A DNA stretch of 64,000 nt from Lutraria lutraria (taxonomy: Eukaryota > Mollusca > Bivalvia > Venerida > Mactridae): positions 8,328,414 to 8,392,413 of the forward strand of contig OZ026835.1 of NCBI GenBank assembly GCA_964023205.1, in the 5' to 3' direction. Position 1 is the first letter of the stretch. Each line of letters begins with the position of its first letter. A program made the position numbers and the translations under genes. The notes under the pieces are model-generated. The model did no database searches, was not told the origin of the DNA, and saw only the letters and a list, made by a program, of their open reading frames with translations. This document shows positions 50,901-60,242 of the stretch, piece after piece.

Positions 50901-53405
50901 CAGTACTAATTCTATCTAACTAGGCCTCCTGTGTTATTTACCAGTACTAATTCTATCTTACTAGGCCTCCTGTGTTATTTACCAGTACTAAATCCATTTT
51001 ACAAGGCCTCATGGGCTATCTACCAGTACTCATTCTATCTACCTAGGCCTTGTGGTTTATATACTTGTACTAGTTATTATACACCCACAAACAAAGTTTG
51101 AGAGGGGGTGTGTTGGAGTCACTCTGTCGGTCGGTTGGCTCGTCCGTCCACATTAAATACCACAAGTTTGTGGAGCGAACTACTTCCACATTCTTTAAAT
51201 TTGTTATCCCCATCAATTCACTCAATCCAGAGTTATGTGCCCTTGAAATAAGCCCTATTGTGTACAATGGTAGTCTTAGTTTGAGGAGCAAACTACTTCC
51301 ACATTTTTCAAGGGATTGAATTGAAACTTGAAATATATTATCAATATCAAATGTAGATGTGCTAGACACAATTTTCATGCCCAGTGATCCTCTCATTGCA
51401 GAGTTATGTCCCTGTGAACTTAGTCGTATAGTGTACTATCACATCCTTAGTACCAAAACGGCGGCAGGGATATTAGTCACATCTGTGACAAAGCTCTAGT
51501 TCTATCTAACTAGGCCTCTTGGGTTATCTACCAGTACTAATTATATCTAACTAGGCCTTGTGGGTTATATACCTGTAACCAGTACTAATTCTATTTAACT
51601 AGGCCTCATGGGTTATCTACCAGTACTAATTATATCTAACTAGGCCTTGTGGGTTATATACCTGTAACCAGTACTAATTCTATCTAACTAGGCCTCGTTG
51701 GTGATCTACCTTGTACTAATTCTATCTTACTAGGCTGGTGGGTTATCTACCAGTACTAATTCTATCTAACTAGGCCTAGTGGATTATCTACCAGTACTAA
51801 TTTTATCTAACTAGACCTCGTGTGTTGTCTGCCAGTACTTATTCTATCTAAATAGGCCTCATTGGTTGTCTACCAGTACTAATTCTTTCTAACTAGGCCT
51901 CCTTGGTTGTCTACCAGTACTAATTCTATCTAACTAGGCATCATGGGTTATCTACCAGTACTAATTCTATCTAACTAGGCCTTGTAGGTTATCTACCAGT
52001 ACTAATTCTATCTCACTAGGCCTCATTGGTTGTCTACCAGTACTAATTCTATCTAACTAGGCCTCATTGGTTGTCTACCAGTACTAATTCTATCTCACTA
52101 GGCCTCATTGGTTGTCTACCAGTACTAATTCTATCTAACTAGGCCTCATTGGTTGTCTACCAGTACTAATTCTATCTCACTAGGCCTCATTGGTTATCTA
52201 CCAGTACTAATTCTATCTAACTAGGCCTCATTGGTTGTCTACCAGTACTAATTATATCTAACTAGGCCTCATTGGTTGTCTACCAGTACAAATTCTATCT
52301 CACTAGGCCTCATTGGTTGTCTACCAGTACTAATTCTATCTAACTAGGCCTCATTGGTTGACTACCAGTACTAATTCTATCTCACTAGGCCTCATTGGTT
52401 GTCTACCAGTACTAATTCTATCTCACTAGGCCTCATTGGTTGTCTACCAGTACTAATTCTATCTCACTAGGCCTCATTGGTTGTCTATCAGTACTAATTC
52501 TATCTCACTAGGCCTCATTGGTTATCTACCAGTACTAATTCTATCTCACTAGGCCTCATTGGTTATATACCAGTACTAATTCTAGCTAACTAGGCCTTGT
52601 GGGTTGTCCTCCAGTACTAATTCTATCTAACCTGGCTTTCCTGGATTTTATACTTATTCTCCCATGGTAGTATGATGTAAATGTCATTAAAATAGTTTTG
52701 ATTTTTCATAAACTCTAACCAATTGTTAATCTATAACAAGGTCATGATGGTGTTAATCACAGGGAGGTGTTTTTGCCTTAACCTTAACTCCTTAAATTGC
52801 CCTATAATTTGAAAATAATGATTGGATCATGTTTAGATTTATTTTAGATTCTCTGTGAAATATGCATAAAGTAAACAAAGCCAGTTGTTAAAAACACTGG
52901 TCTCATATGGCCAATAAGCACCCGCTTACCTGAACTCCAAGCTGTGGTTTATCTCCCTTGATATTTACGATGTTAATCACTAGATGGAGTTTGTCTTTAC
53001 TTTAACTTCATGCTGTGGTTTATCTCATAATTTGATAGTTATAATGTTAAACATTAGGAAGAGTTTGACCTTTACTTCAACTCCCTACTATGGTTTGTCT
53101 ACCTAGTTTGTCTTTACCTTACATCTCTGCTGTGGTTTATTTCCCTTATTAGTTATGATGTTAGGCATCTTTACATTACATGAAACTCCATCTGATGATT
53201 TATTTCCCTGTGTGGCTGTATGATGTACAAAACTAGGAGAAACTTTGTTTTTCAAGCCTTATGATTACTTTACATTATTAAAAATCAAAGTGATTCAAAT
53301 CCATCAAATTTGTTATAATTACAGGTTGCCATTAAAATGCATTTAAACAGAGGCAAAATGTCGCTGAAGGAATTAGAGCAGAGCATGTATCATGCTAAAT
53401 GGTAA
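47883..53405 (+). CDS. LYRM2: LYR motif-containing protein 2, complete, three exons
   Basis: I join 47883-47915, 49220-49360 and 53325-53405, all in phase 0, giving 84 residues (human LYRM2 has 88). It starts MSGKNMLTLKQ, like the LTLKQ start of vertebrate LYRM2. Then come the Leu21-Tyr22-Arg23 motif, the helix HRTIRQIPDEYYRKEMAKWA with a downstream conserved Phe, and the LYRM2-type ending GKMSLKELEQSMYHAKW. LYR proteins are small three-helix mitochondrial matrix proteins. They bind acyl carrier protein and serve respiratory-complex or Fe-S assembly; LYRM2 itself has been linked to complex I. All introns are GT-AG. Intron 1 holds tRNA-like repeats and intron 2 a 41-bp minisatellite. No AATAAA was found within about 0.9 kb after the stop. 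Confidence 0.9.
48582..48801 (-). repeat. tRNA-Ala-like repeat unit, copy A
   Basis: Minus view: GGCTGGGATTTTC, then TTAGCTCAGTTGGTAGAGCA, a shortened anticodon/T region, TACATTATTTTCC, and AATGGCTGGGTTAGTCAAAA. It lies in LYRM2 intron 1. Confidence 0.65.
48836..49015 (-). repeat. tRNA-Ala-like repeat unit, copy B
   Basis: A direct duplicate of copy A, about 250 bases away, with the same flanks (TTGACTAACCCAGCCATTTG and GCCAATTT). Its tRNA-like core is about 66 bases and keeps a TGC anticodon. Confidence 0.65.
49220..49360 (+). CDS. LYRM2: LYRM2 coding exon 2 (LYR motif)
   Basis: The 141-nt exon follows acceptor catttatttcag and ends at GATGAG before GTAATTTG. It encodes residues 12-58 with the LYR motif and the second helix. 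The open frame's own ATG is residue 13, not the real start. Confidence 0.9.
49452..49525 (+). repeat. tRNA-Ala-like fragment
   Basis: Only the T-arm side (GGAGGTCATGGGTTCAAGTC) and the ATCGGGTACATTA to ATTTTCCTCCTATT tail remain, as after the 47016 copy. Confidence 0.5.
49980..50620. repeat. Three-unit repeat in LYRM2 intron 2
   Basis: TGGCCTAGAGCTTAGATATT, GGGTCAAAATTGGC and TTTATATAGGCTTATA recur about every 200 bases. Confidence 0.6.
50357..50418. repeat. Micro-hairpin with ATCAGGGATGCTATA arms
   Basis: ATCAGGGATGCTATAGTATA against TATAGTATCCCTGAT; 15-base arms with one mismatch, inside a three-unit intronic repeat. Confidence 0.6.
50703..52640. repeat. 41-bp minisatellite in LYRM2 intron 2
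   Basis: The unit is built on TCTATCTAACTAGGCCTC and TACCAGTACTAAT; the left block has about 9 units, the right block about 27. Variants CCTGTGTTATT (left) and CATTGGTTGTC (right) separate the two blocks. An unrelated element at 51075-51490 splits it. Confidence 0.9.
51075..51490. mobile_element. Unclassified element inside the 41-bp minisatellite
   Basis: About 415 bases from ATACACCCACAAACAAAGTT to GTCACATCTGTGACAAAGCT, unlike the array on both sides. It contains TCTGTCGGTCGGTTGGCTCG, typical of composite bivalve repeats. Confidence 0.65.
53325..53405 (+). CDS. LYRM2: LYRM2 coding exon 3 and stop
   Basis: The 81-nt exon follows acceptor ataattacag and encodes residues 59-84 (VAIKMHLNRGKMSLKELEQ and seven more), ending in TAA at 53403-53405. 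The LKELE motif is the typical C-terminal helix of LYRM2. Confidence 0.88.
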   Translation, partial: VAIKMHLNRGKMSLKELEQSMYHAKW

Positions 53406-54326
53406 ATGTGTTTTAGATTGTATAATTTGCATGTTTTGTGCAATTTTGTTTTGTATAAACATTAACGATTGATCTCATGCAATGAATCTATTTTGATACA
53501 TTCATTACGCGTTAATATAACTGATTGTTTAATGCTTTTGTGTGGCTTATGAATAATTGTTCACATATTATCTGCAGGTGTCCATCCTTCACCATTTGTA
53601 AATAAGCATACCTGAAAGAAATTTAGAAAATATTAATAGCTAGTATATTGAATAATCCAAATGTTTCCAATAATGTCAGTTGCAAAGTTTATACCTGTAC
53701 AATATACTATGTGCTATATCTTTATTACAGAGACGTTAACCTGCTACATATTCAATATTGAATTCATTCTGCACATTACACATGACTGTTCTGCTTCTTC
53801 GTTTATGGATGTAAAACAACAAGGTCATGGTCAGGTGACATTCATTACTTTGTGGTATTACCTGAAGTATTCATGGTGAATTTATAAACATTCTTTGCTT
53901 TTGATAAAAATGGATGTGATTTAATAGTGTTTAAACTTTAATGATGTTTTACCATTTTGTCTTCATATCAGTGAAAGGAAGTGTCTAAATATAACATGAG
54001 ACGTTTACATGTACTCTTGATATAGATTATATTTACTGCAGACGGTGTCTACCTACGACTTAACTGATTGCATATATTCGTATATCGAACGGTTTAAGTC
54101 TGCATTTGTTTACTATTTATATGTTCCCCATGTGTGTATTACGATGATGTTACCTGTTAATGGTTGACAAAATATGTTATATTTATCATGTAGACAGAGA
54201 AAGAGAGAGATTTAAAATTGTTGAAATTTATATGCTGTCTGCATACCGTACATGGATTTTAAAACCTGGATACCGTTGTGTCTTAAAAATTGATTGAATG
54301 AAATCACTTTTAGGAGAGTTTACACA

Positions 54327-56285
54327 ATGGAATGTGTTCGTGAAAGTCGAGTTAGAACCAGACATAGAGATGTCAGGAGACATGGATCTGATAAAAACAC
54401 TGAGGATTGTAGTAACAAGGAACAAATCAATATTGATGCAATGAACGATGAACATAACATCTCTGAGCTCAATCAAGCATTAAGTTTGAAACTGATCGAA
54501 CAAGAGGATTCTGTGAAAAATGAGAAAGTGAAAATTGAAGGACACAAAAATTTGGCTAAAGATAAAGTGGCCAGATTATTTGAGAATTTAAGGGGTATTT
54601 TATCTGCAAAAGAAAGTGAAATCTTAGAAAGTGTTGACACTGAGTATGATGTTTCATTTGAAGCTCTAAATGGAATGATGAGAGGCATTGCTAATGAAAA
54701 AGCTAGAGTTCAACAACTTGGTGAATATGGTTGTATAGAAGATGAAGATGAAGTACATGAGCATCTTAATAAAAAGATTTCTGAAAGAGAAAATGGTTTG
54801 AGGAACTTATCTGCGCCTGATCTAGCTTTAAGTGAAGATTCAGTGCAGGCACTTAAGGATCTATATATTGGTGAAGTTAAAGCAAGTAATACTGAAGTGT
54901 CTAATGATGACAATTTAGAACCAACAGATGTTATAACTGAATCTACCAATACTTTGACAGAAACTTATGAATCTGCTGATTTTGAAAATGAATCAAATGA
55001 TGTGGTGGAAGAAATGGAGGAATTAAATGTTGAGGAATCTGCCATAGAAACTAACAATGAGGAAGAAGAACATGTTAGTGAAACAGAAGAAGCTACTGGA
55101 TATTTGGAAGCTGAACATGCAGAACCATCTGCTCCACCATTGCCTGAAAATGTTGAAGAACCCCCACCATCATATTGGCAAGCTGTTGGAATAGATCAAC
55201 CGCAGACTATCCCACAAAGTGAAGTTGTAATTCCAGGGTACTATGACATTCCTCATTCAAGTAGACTTCCTGAAAATATCCTTCAATTTTGGCACTCATT
55301 TCCAGTACGTAGACAATATGATCGGAAGGGACCTTTGGTTATTGCAATGACTTGGAATCATGGGAGAATTTGTATTACAGACCGGACAAACATGAAAGTT
55401 AAATTCTTTCATCCAAATGGTCAACTTTTGAAGGAGATGCAGTTTCTGGGGTATGAATTGTATGATATAACTTTTCTGGAGGAAGTTCAGGGTGAAGTCC
55501 GTTACTTGCTTACATGTCCAAAAAATAAACTTCTTGTCATTTTATCTATAGATCATAAGAATTATGCACAAGTTGTCAAGAGAATCCAGACCAACTATTT
55601 TTATACCTGTGTTTGTCGTGGGCCGAAGGAGCAAACATTGGTAGGGGCGGATGTATTTAATGTAGGATATCAATACAGAACACCATCAGTGCATGTATTT
55701 ACCTTTGATGGTGAGATATTGGCTAATATCTCACACACTCCCAGTTTTGTTCAGCTGTTGTATCCTAAAGCTGTGGAAGTGTTTGATTGTTTTATAGTTG
55801 TGCTTGATTGGAAATTAAGTTCAGTTTGTGTTTACTCGCAAAATGGCATTGGAGTGGCTGAATATCGTGGTACACCAGAGTCACCATTAGTCAAACCATT
55901 ACATATGACCTTGGACCATATGGGAAATATAATGATTCTGAATGGGGAGTTTTCTAACATTCATGTCATTGATATACATTGTAATCCATTGGAAGTTATC
56001 AAGAACTTGTCTGGGTCTACTATGTCTAAATTGATTGCCTTTGATGTCGAAACTAAAAGACTTTGTCTAGCAAGGAGCAATAGTGATTTAGCAGTGTTTG
56101 ACTTTCAAGATGGGTATGAGACCTTGAGTCAAAGGAATATGCCACCAAGAAATGTGTTACCAGCTCCTTCTGGACACAGGGAGCCGGAGGTGCTGCCTTT
56201 GGTTGAAGGAATGTTGCCAAGCACGATTGAAAGTATTGCCTCAAGACAGCCTGCAAGAAATAGAAACAGACAGTTTCATTTGTAA
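54327..56285 (+). CDS. TRIM-type coiled coil plus NHL-like propeller protein with PSAP and PPSY motifs
   Basis: One exon of 652 codons. An acceptor (aaatcacttttag) ends at 54313, so the exon starts at 54314 with a short leader before ATG 54327 (ACAATGG). The upstream in-frame ATG 54294 lies in the presumed intron. Residues about 45-135 form a long coiled coil like that following the B-boxes of TRIM proteins. Residues about 170-262 are very acidic. PSAP is at 267-270 and PPSY at 280-283. Residues about 313-593 look like a degenerate NHL-type six-bladed propeller (blade text such as GRICITDRTNMKVKFFHPNG). The C-terminus is basic. I see no RING, B-box, signal peptide or membrane segment. The product is probably a cytosolic adaptor; substrate unknown. 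An upstream exon with RING or B-box could exist, but I found none between 53406 and 54313. Confidence 0.82.
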   Translation: MECVRESRVRTRHRDVRRHGSDKNTEDCSNKEQINIDAMNDEHNISELNQALSLKLIEQEDSVKNEKVKIEGHKNLAKDKVARLFENLRGILSAKESEILESVDTEYDVSFEALNGMMRGIANEKARVQQLGEYGCIEDEDEVHEHLNKKISERENGLRNLSAPDLALSEDSVQALKDLYIGEVKASNTEVSNDDNLEPTDVITESTNTLTETYESADFENESNDVVEEMEELNVEESAIETNNEEEEHVSETEEATGYLEAEHAEPSAPPLPENVEEPPPSYWQAVGIDQPQTIPQSEVVIPGYYDIPHSSRLPENILQFWHSFPVRRQYDRKGPLVIAMTWNHGRICITDRTNMKVKFFHPNGQLLKEMQFLGYELYDITFLEEVQGEVRYLLTCPKNKLLVILSIDHKNYAQVVKRIQTNYFYTCVCRGPKEQTLVGADVFNVGYQYRTPSVHVFTFDGEILANISHTPSFVQLLYPKAVEVFDCFIVVLDWKLSSVCVYSQNGIGVAEYRGTPESPLVKPLHMTLDHMGNIMILNGEFSNIHVIDIHCNPLEVIKNLSGSTMSKLIAFDVETKRLCLARSNSDLAVFDFQDGYETLSQRNMPPRNVLPAPSGHREPEVLPLVEGMLPSTIESIASRQPARNRNRQFHL

Positions 56286-56709
56286 GTCATGTGGTGCTAC
56301 TAGTTTTGACATTCCTGTGTTCTTAGGTGCTGAGAATATTAAACAAACCAATGGATTTAGGCGTAAAGTTAAAAGTTTGTTTCTAGTTCCTACCCTTAAT
56401 TTCTTCTACCGAACCTAGACATTTATTAGACCCTAGGAACTTTACACCCACGTTCATATATTTTTTACCTTTTCACATGCTTTTCAAGAGCCAAAATAGA
56501 TAACAAAATCCCAATCTCACTTCCCTGTTGTTTTTTAGTGAGCTTGTAACCAGAAACAAACTGTTATATTTTCGGCCTAAGTAGTTGAGAACTTTTACCA
56601 TGAAAAATTTATATGTGTACTGGTATATCTTTTGTGGAATATTTACATACATTGTCTTAAAATACATGTTCTATGATATTATAATTAGTGTTTACCTGTA
56701 TTTTATAGC

Positions 56710-56728
56710 AATAAATTATTTTAATAAA
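56710..56728 (+). terminator. Candidate polyadenylation signals of the propeller gene
   Basis: AATAAA occurs at 56710-56715 and again at 56723-56728, about 430 bases after the stop. This is a plausible end of the 3' UTR. Confidence 0.45.
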
Positions 56729-57439
56729 ATGCCTGTAATGTGTTATGAATGTATTGCTCATTGTCCAGTCTCCAGATTTTAGAGAAAAGAAAATTGTCAG
56801 AACACTATAAGTTTAGAAAATGGTGAATGACGACAAGGACTTATATACATACATGAGTCCTTGATGACGGCCAAGTTCATATTTTTGTATTTTAAATCTG
56901 TAACCATGCAGTCTCTATCCAGAGTTGTCCTTCCTTTATTATCATTACTGGTGGGCAATGGAAACAACATAAATTACTGCCGTGTTTATTAATTGAAATG
57001 AAGCGCTTTTAAAATATTATTATTTGAGTATGAAATGAGTGAATTGATTCTCTATCTTGTTTGATTAATATGTGAATTAATTTTGTAATCTAGTTGCCAA
57101 ACATGTTTCATGGGTTACATAAAAAGTGCACAGACAAATGAACTATTTGCTCTGATTTTCTTGTTAACATAATTTATTGTCTAAAAGTATTGTTAAAACA
57201 ATATTGCTCAAATATGTAATTCTTTTATTACTTTATTTTGTTTCACGAGAAACTTGTTAAAGCTGCACAATGTTGACCGAGGAGTCTGAAAGAGATACTG
57301 AAGAAACAACAAGTCTGGATAGATATTGCCTAGTAATATCGAGACTCCGAACAAATTTAAAATAATTGAACACAATACAATCAAGCTAAATAAGCTAGAA
57401 AAGTAAACATTTGACCCAAATATTAAATGTTTGTTAGTT

Positions 57440-57690
57440 TATTTGTTGACTTGCATGAGTTTTATGCCCCTTTTCAACAGTCAGAGTCATATATGAGGAA
57501 GACAGTTCATCTAACCATCATTCCTGGGAAGAACCAGTACTAGACTTCCATCCTTCGTAAGCAACCGCCTACTTTCTCACATAAAGAGTCATGGTCGGTA
57601 GCAGAGCTCAAACCCAGGACCCTCTTATCAGTGAGAGGTTACAGTGATTTGAAGTCTGCAACCTTAACCACTCTTCTATGGGGCAGGTAA
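57440..57690 (-). mobile_element. tRNA-Ser-type SINE, nearly complete
   Basis: Contains head, middle and tail blocks as at 34561-34800, including ACATAAAGAGTCATGGTCGG and the head end ACCTTAACCACT. Confidence 0.65.
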
Positions 57691-58092
57691 TCCAGGCTAA
57701 GAAATAACTCTGTTTATTACTAGGTTACACTTGAATCTTAGGTTAGCTTAAAAAAAAATTAAAAGATTATTTTTTACCATTAGTCAAATTAAGCAAATCT
57801 GAAAATTATAACAACCAAATTTTACCAAACCAATCATTTAACTCATTTCAGCCTACTTGGACTTCTCATTTTTTTTTGAAATTGTACAGATATATTTACA
57901 GATTATGTAATGCAATTTAAACAGTTACCATGTGATTAAGCTGCTGACTTGTTTTCTTTGTACTTGATGAGATAATCATACTTGATGAGATAATCAAGTG
58001 ATTTTATGAAACAGTTTTAAATTTCCGTTTTATAGTATGTATCACTATCAAATGAAAAAGGTTATCTGGGACTAAAGTCATATAGCTGGTTC

Positions 58093-58118
58093 CATCAGGG
58101 TAATATAGCATCCCTGGT
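58093..58118. repeat. Micro-hairpin, shortest copy
   Basis: ATCAGGGTAATATAGCATCC then CTGGTT; same arm text with little loop. Confidence 0.45.
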
Positions 58119-58608
58119 TCCATTGAACATCCTGCAAAAACATAGTCTGTAAGTCGGCTGAAACTTAATAAAAAACTTTTATGAAAATGGATGTACATAA
58201 TTATATTGGCAAAAACAAGAAACACAAAATCTGGGGTCAGTAAAAAAATAAGTCGGGGTCAGCGGAAACCAGGAAGTTAATTTGTGCATTGTGTCAAGTA
58301 GTAAAGTTGGATTCAAGTCCATGTATTGTGATGTTGGTTATTTGATTACATTATTACCTTTTATTACCATTTAATACATGAGTAGAATGTCTGACATAGT
58401 CAATTATCTAAAAATATTTGCTGATTAAAGGGAGGAAACTCCCACTGTGTGTGTCATATGCTTAAGATGAGTTACTTCCCTTCGTGTACAGCATGCTTTT
58501 TATAAACATAGAGTATAAAAGAGCCATTTGTGAAGGAAGGCCAGCTTTTATGAGCACAAATAATGTAAAATACCGAATACTTTCGTATTGGTTAACTGTT
58601 GCATACAA

Positions 58609-58831
58609 ACCAGGCCCCGAGATTATAAACTCTGAGCTCAAATATCAGATCTAGTTAACTGTAATCAGATAATTATACTATTATTGATGCATCTGTCTGA
58701 CAATAAAAACTATCTGAGCATGTATTTGAACATTAATCAGCTCGGTCTTTTCAACCGTTACACTTTGAGAATGGAATTGAGATTTGAGCTTGGAAACTGT
58801 ACTCAAGTTTAAAAATAACTCGGGGCCTGGT
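58609..58831. mobile_element. Inverted-repeat element with ACCAGGCCCCGAG ends
   Basis: It is 223 bases long; the ends are perfect inverted repeats over 13 bases, and further symmetry (GAGCTCAAATAT against GAGATTTGAGCTT) continues inward. Confidence 0.7.
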
Positions 58832-59325
58832 CTCACACTTTCAGGTTTCTGACATAAGATTGCTGGCGCATGACCAATTGCAAATACGTCTTATTCGCAT
58901 CAAAATCCTTAGATACTCCAACACGCAATGGCTAGCATATAAATACTGATTTATTACGATGTTAATTTCGTTTTCAAAATGCAACAACAGGGACACTTAG
59001 AACAGTCTGAGAGATGTTTGTTTTTTATGTGAACCCAAAACTGTAAATTTCACTGTACAGATTAATTGGTATCCACTCTCTATATGTCCTATGAGGGACA
59101 ACCTCTAGTTCCTTCCAACCCAAATCTGACGTTCAATACATTATTGGGACCTTGACAACTTTGCTTGTATACTATATAATTATGTGATGTGTACATATCA
59201 TGGCAAAGTTGTCTTGTTTTCACATTAAAATACGAATTTGATTTCTCACAGACATTTATACCCCGTACAAGTACAAACCTATGTGAGCTGCATATACAAG
59301 ATTTAATAAGTTTATAACAAAATTG

Positions 59326-59331
59326 TTTATT
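59326..59331 (-). terminator. Candidate polyadenylation signal of the mosaic protease
   Basis: AATAAA on the minus strand lies about 460 bases after the stop. The position is plausible; nothing else supports it. Confidence 0.35.
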
Positions 59332-59790
59332 TTATAAAAACGTAGCAATAATAATCTTAATAAAACATACAATACATAATTTAGTGACAGATACATAAAA
59401 AAACTATAAACAGCAACACAAATTTCAAATGTCACTGTGATCGTGACTTCCTCCTCTTTAAGCCAGTCGGTGTCAACGAGTTCCATGTCTCCAAGGCTTA
59501 TTCTGAAATCACTATGATACCAGTATAACATGGAATCACTTTTTAAATCGATGCCAACGAATAAATGCTGAAAATGGTTGTTCTTGAATGCTCTGCTACA
59601 AAACACAATACGGGTTTAATGCCTGACAATGATGAAGAGTGCTCACCTGATTTCACTAGATCACATAATGTTGCAATAGCATACACAGCCCCTTTATCGT
59701 CTTGTAAAATATACTGGCCAATTTATATAAATCACCAATCTCAATGTGGCTTAAATTACAAATTGATTATTGTTTAGAAAAATATTAGCA

Positions 59791-60242
59791 TTATCTCCCA
59801 TTTTGTCTACTGCCCTTATTACGTGATCTTCGTCTATTTTTCTTATCCCTTGAGGATTTGTCTTTGTTTTTGTTCCGGCGATTTTTCTTGTCTCTTCTGC
59901 TGCTATGTCTTCTGTTACTTTTGTCACGCTGTATTTCGCCTGAGCTATCATTTACAAGTATATCATTCTCTCGCTTGTTTGTGTTGCCTCGTCCGTTGTT
60001 GGAACCTCTTTCAGTTTTGATTTCTGTATTGTTATCTTCAGGTTTATTGCTTCGTCTGCTTCCAGGGGAATTATTTGTTTGTTTGTCTGGGATTTTGTTA
60101 GAGTTTTCTTTCTTTTGGAAGGAGTTACTATTTGAGCATATGCTGATGTCACAGTATTGCCACTTATACTTGCTCTTAGTTGTATAACACCAAGGTCGAC
60201 TTTTACGATCTCCCGATGGGTTACGACAGTAGTTATGGTCAC
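59791..60242 (-). CDS. Mosaic protease, kringle exon 2, basic tail and stop
   Basis: The 452-nt exon follows tttattacacag. It encodes residues 298-446: NYCRNPSGDRKSRPWCYTT to WQYCDISIC, then a hydrophilic tail rich in N, S, K and R (for example RRDKKNRRNKNKDK), and TAA at 59793-59791. The reverse strand of this exon also looks open (59858-60187), which is a shadow. Confidence 0.88.

Larger units (their letters stand above)
49361..53324 (+). other. LYRM2: LYRM2 intron 2
   Basis: It is 3964 bases long: a tRNA-like fragment, a three-unit repeat with a nested hairpin (49980-50620), the 41-bp minisatellite split by another element (50703-52640), and a degenerate repeat of roughly 85-bp period around TGCTGTGGTTTATCTC (52920-53230). 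Confidence 0.6.
56286..59790. other. Space between the convergent propeller and mosaic-protease genes
   Basis: It contains the propeller gene 3' UTR to about 56.75 kb, a short hairpin at 56838-56867, a SINE (57440-57690), a micro-hairpin (58093-58118), an inverted-repeat element (58609-58831) and the presumed 3' UTR of the protease (about 59300-59790). No further gene is seen. Confidence 0.5.

Noticed and set aside
51070..51396. 108-codon minus frame
   Set aside because: It lies in an element inserted in a minisatellite; no domain, no splice support.
54294..54326. Start of the propeller protein at the first ATG of the open frame
   Set aside because: A good acceptor (cacttttag) lies between this ATG and the rest, so ATG 54327 in ACAATGG is preferred.
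59256..59606. 116-codon minus frame with hydrophobic segments
   Set aside because: It lies in the presumed 3' UTR of the mosaic protease; no family match.
59858..60187. 109-codon plus frame rich in Leu and Ser
   Set aside because: It is antisense to the last exon of the mosaic protease, whose kringle Cys pattern is clear.
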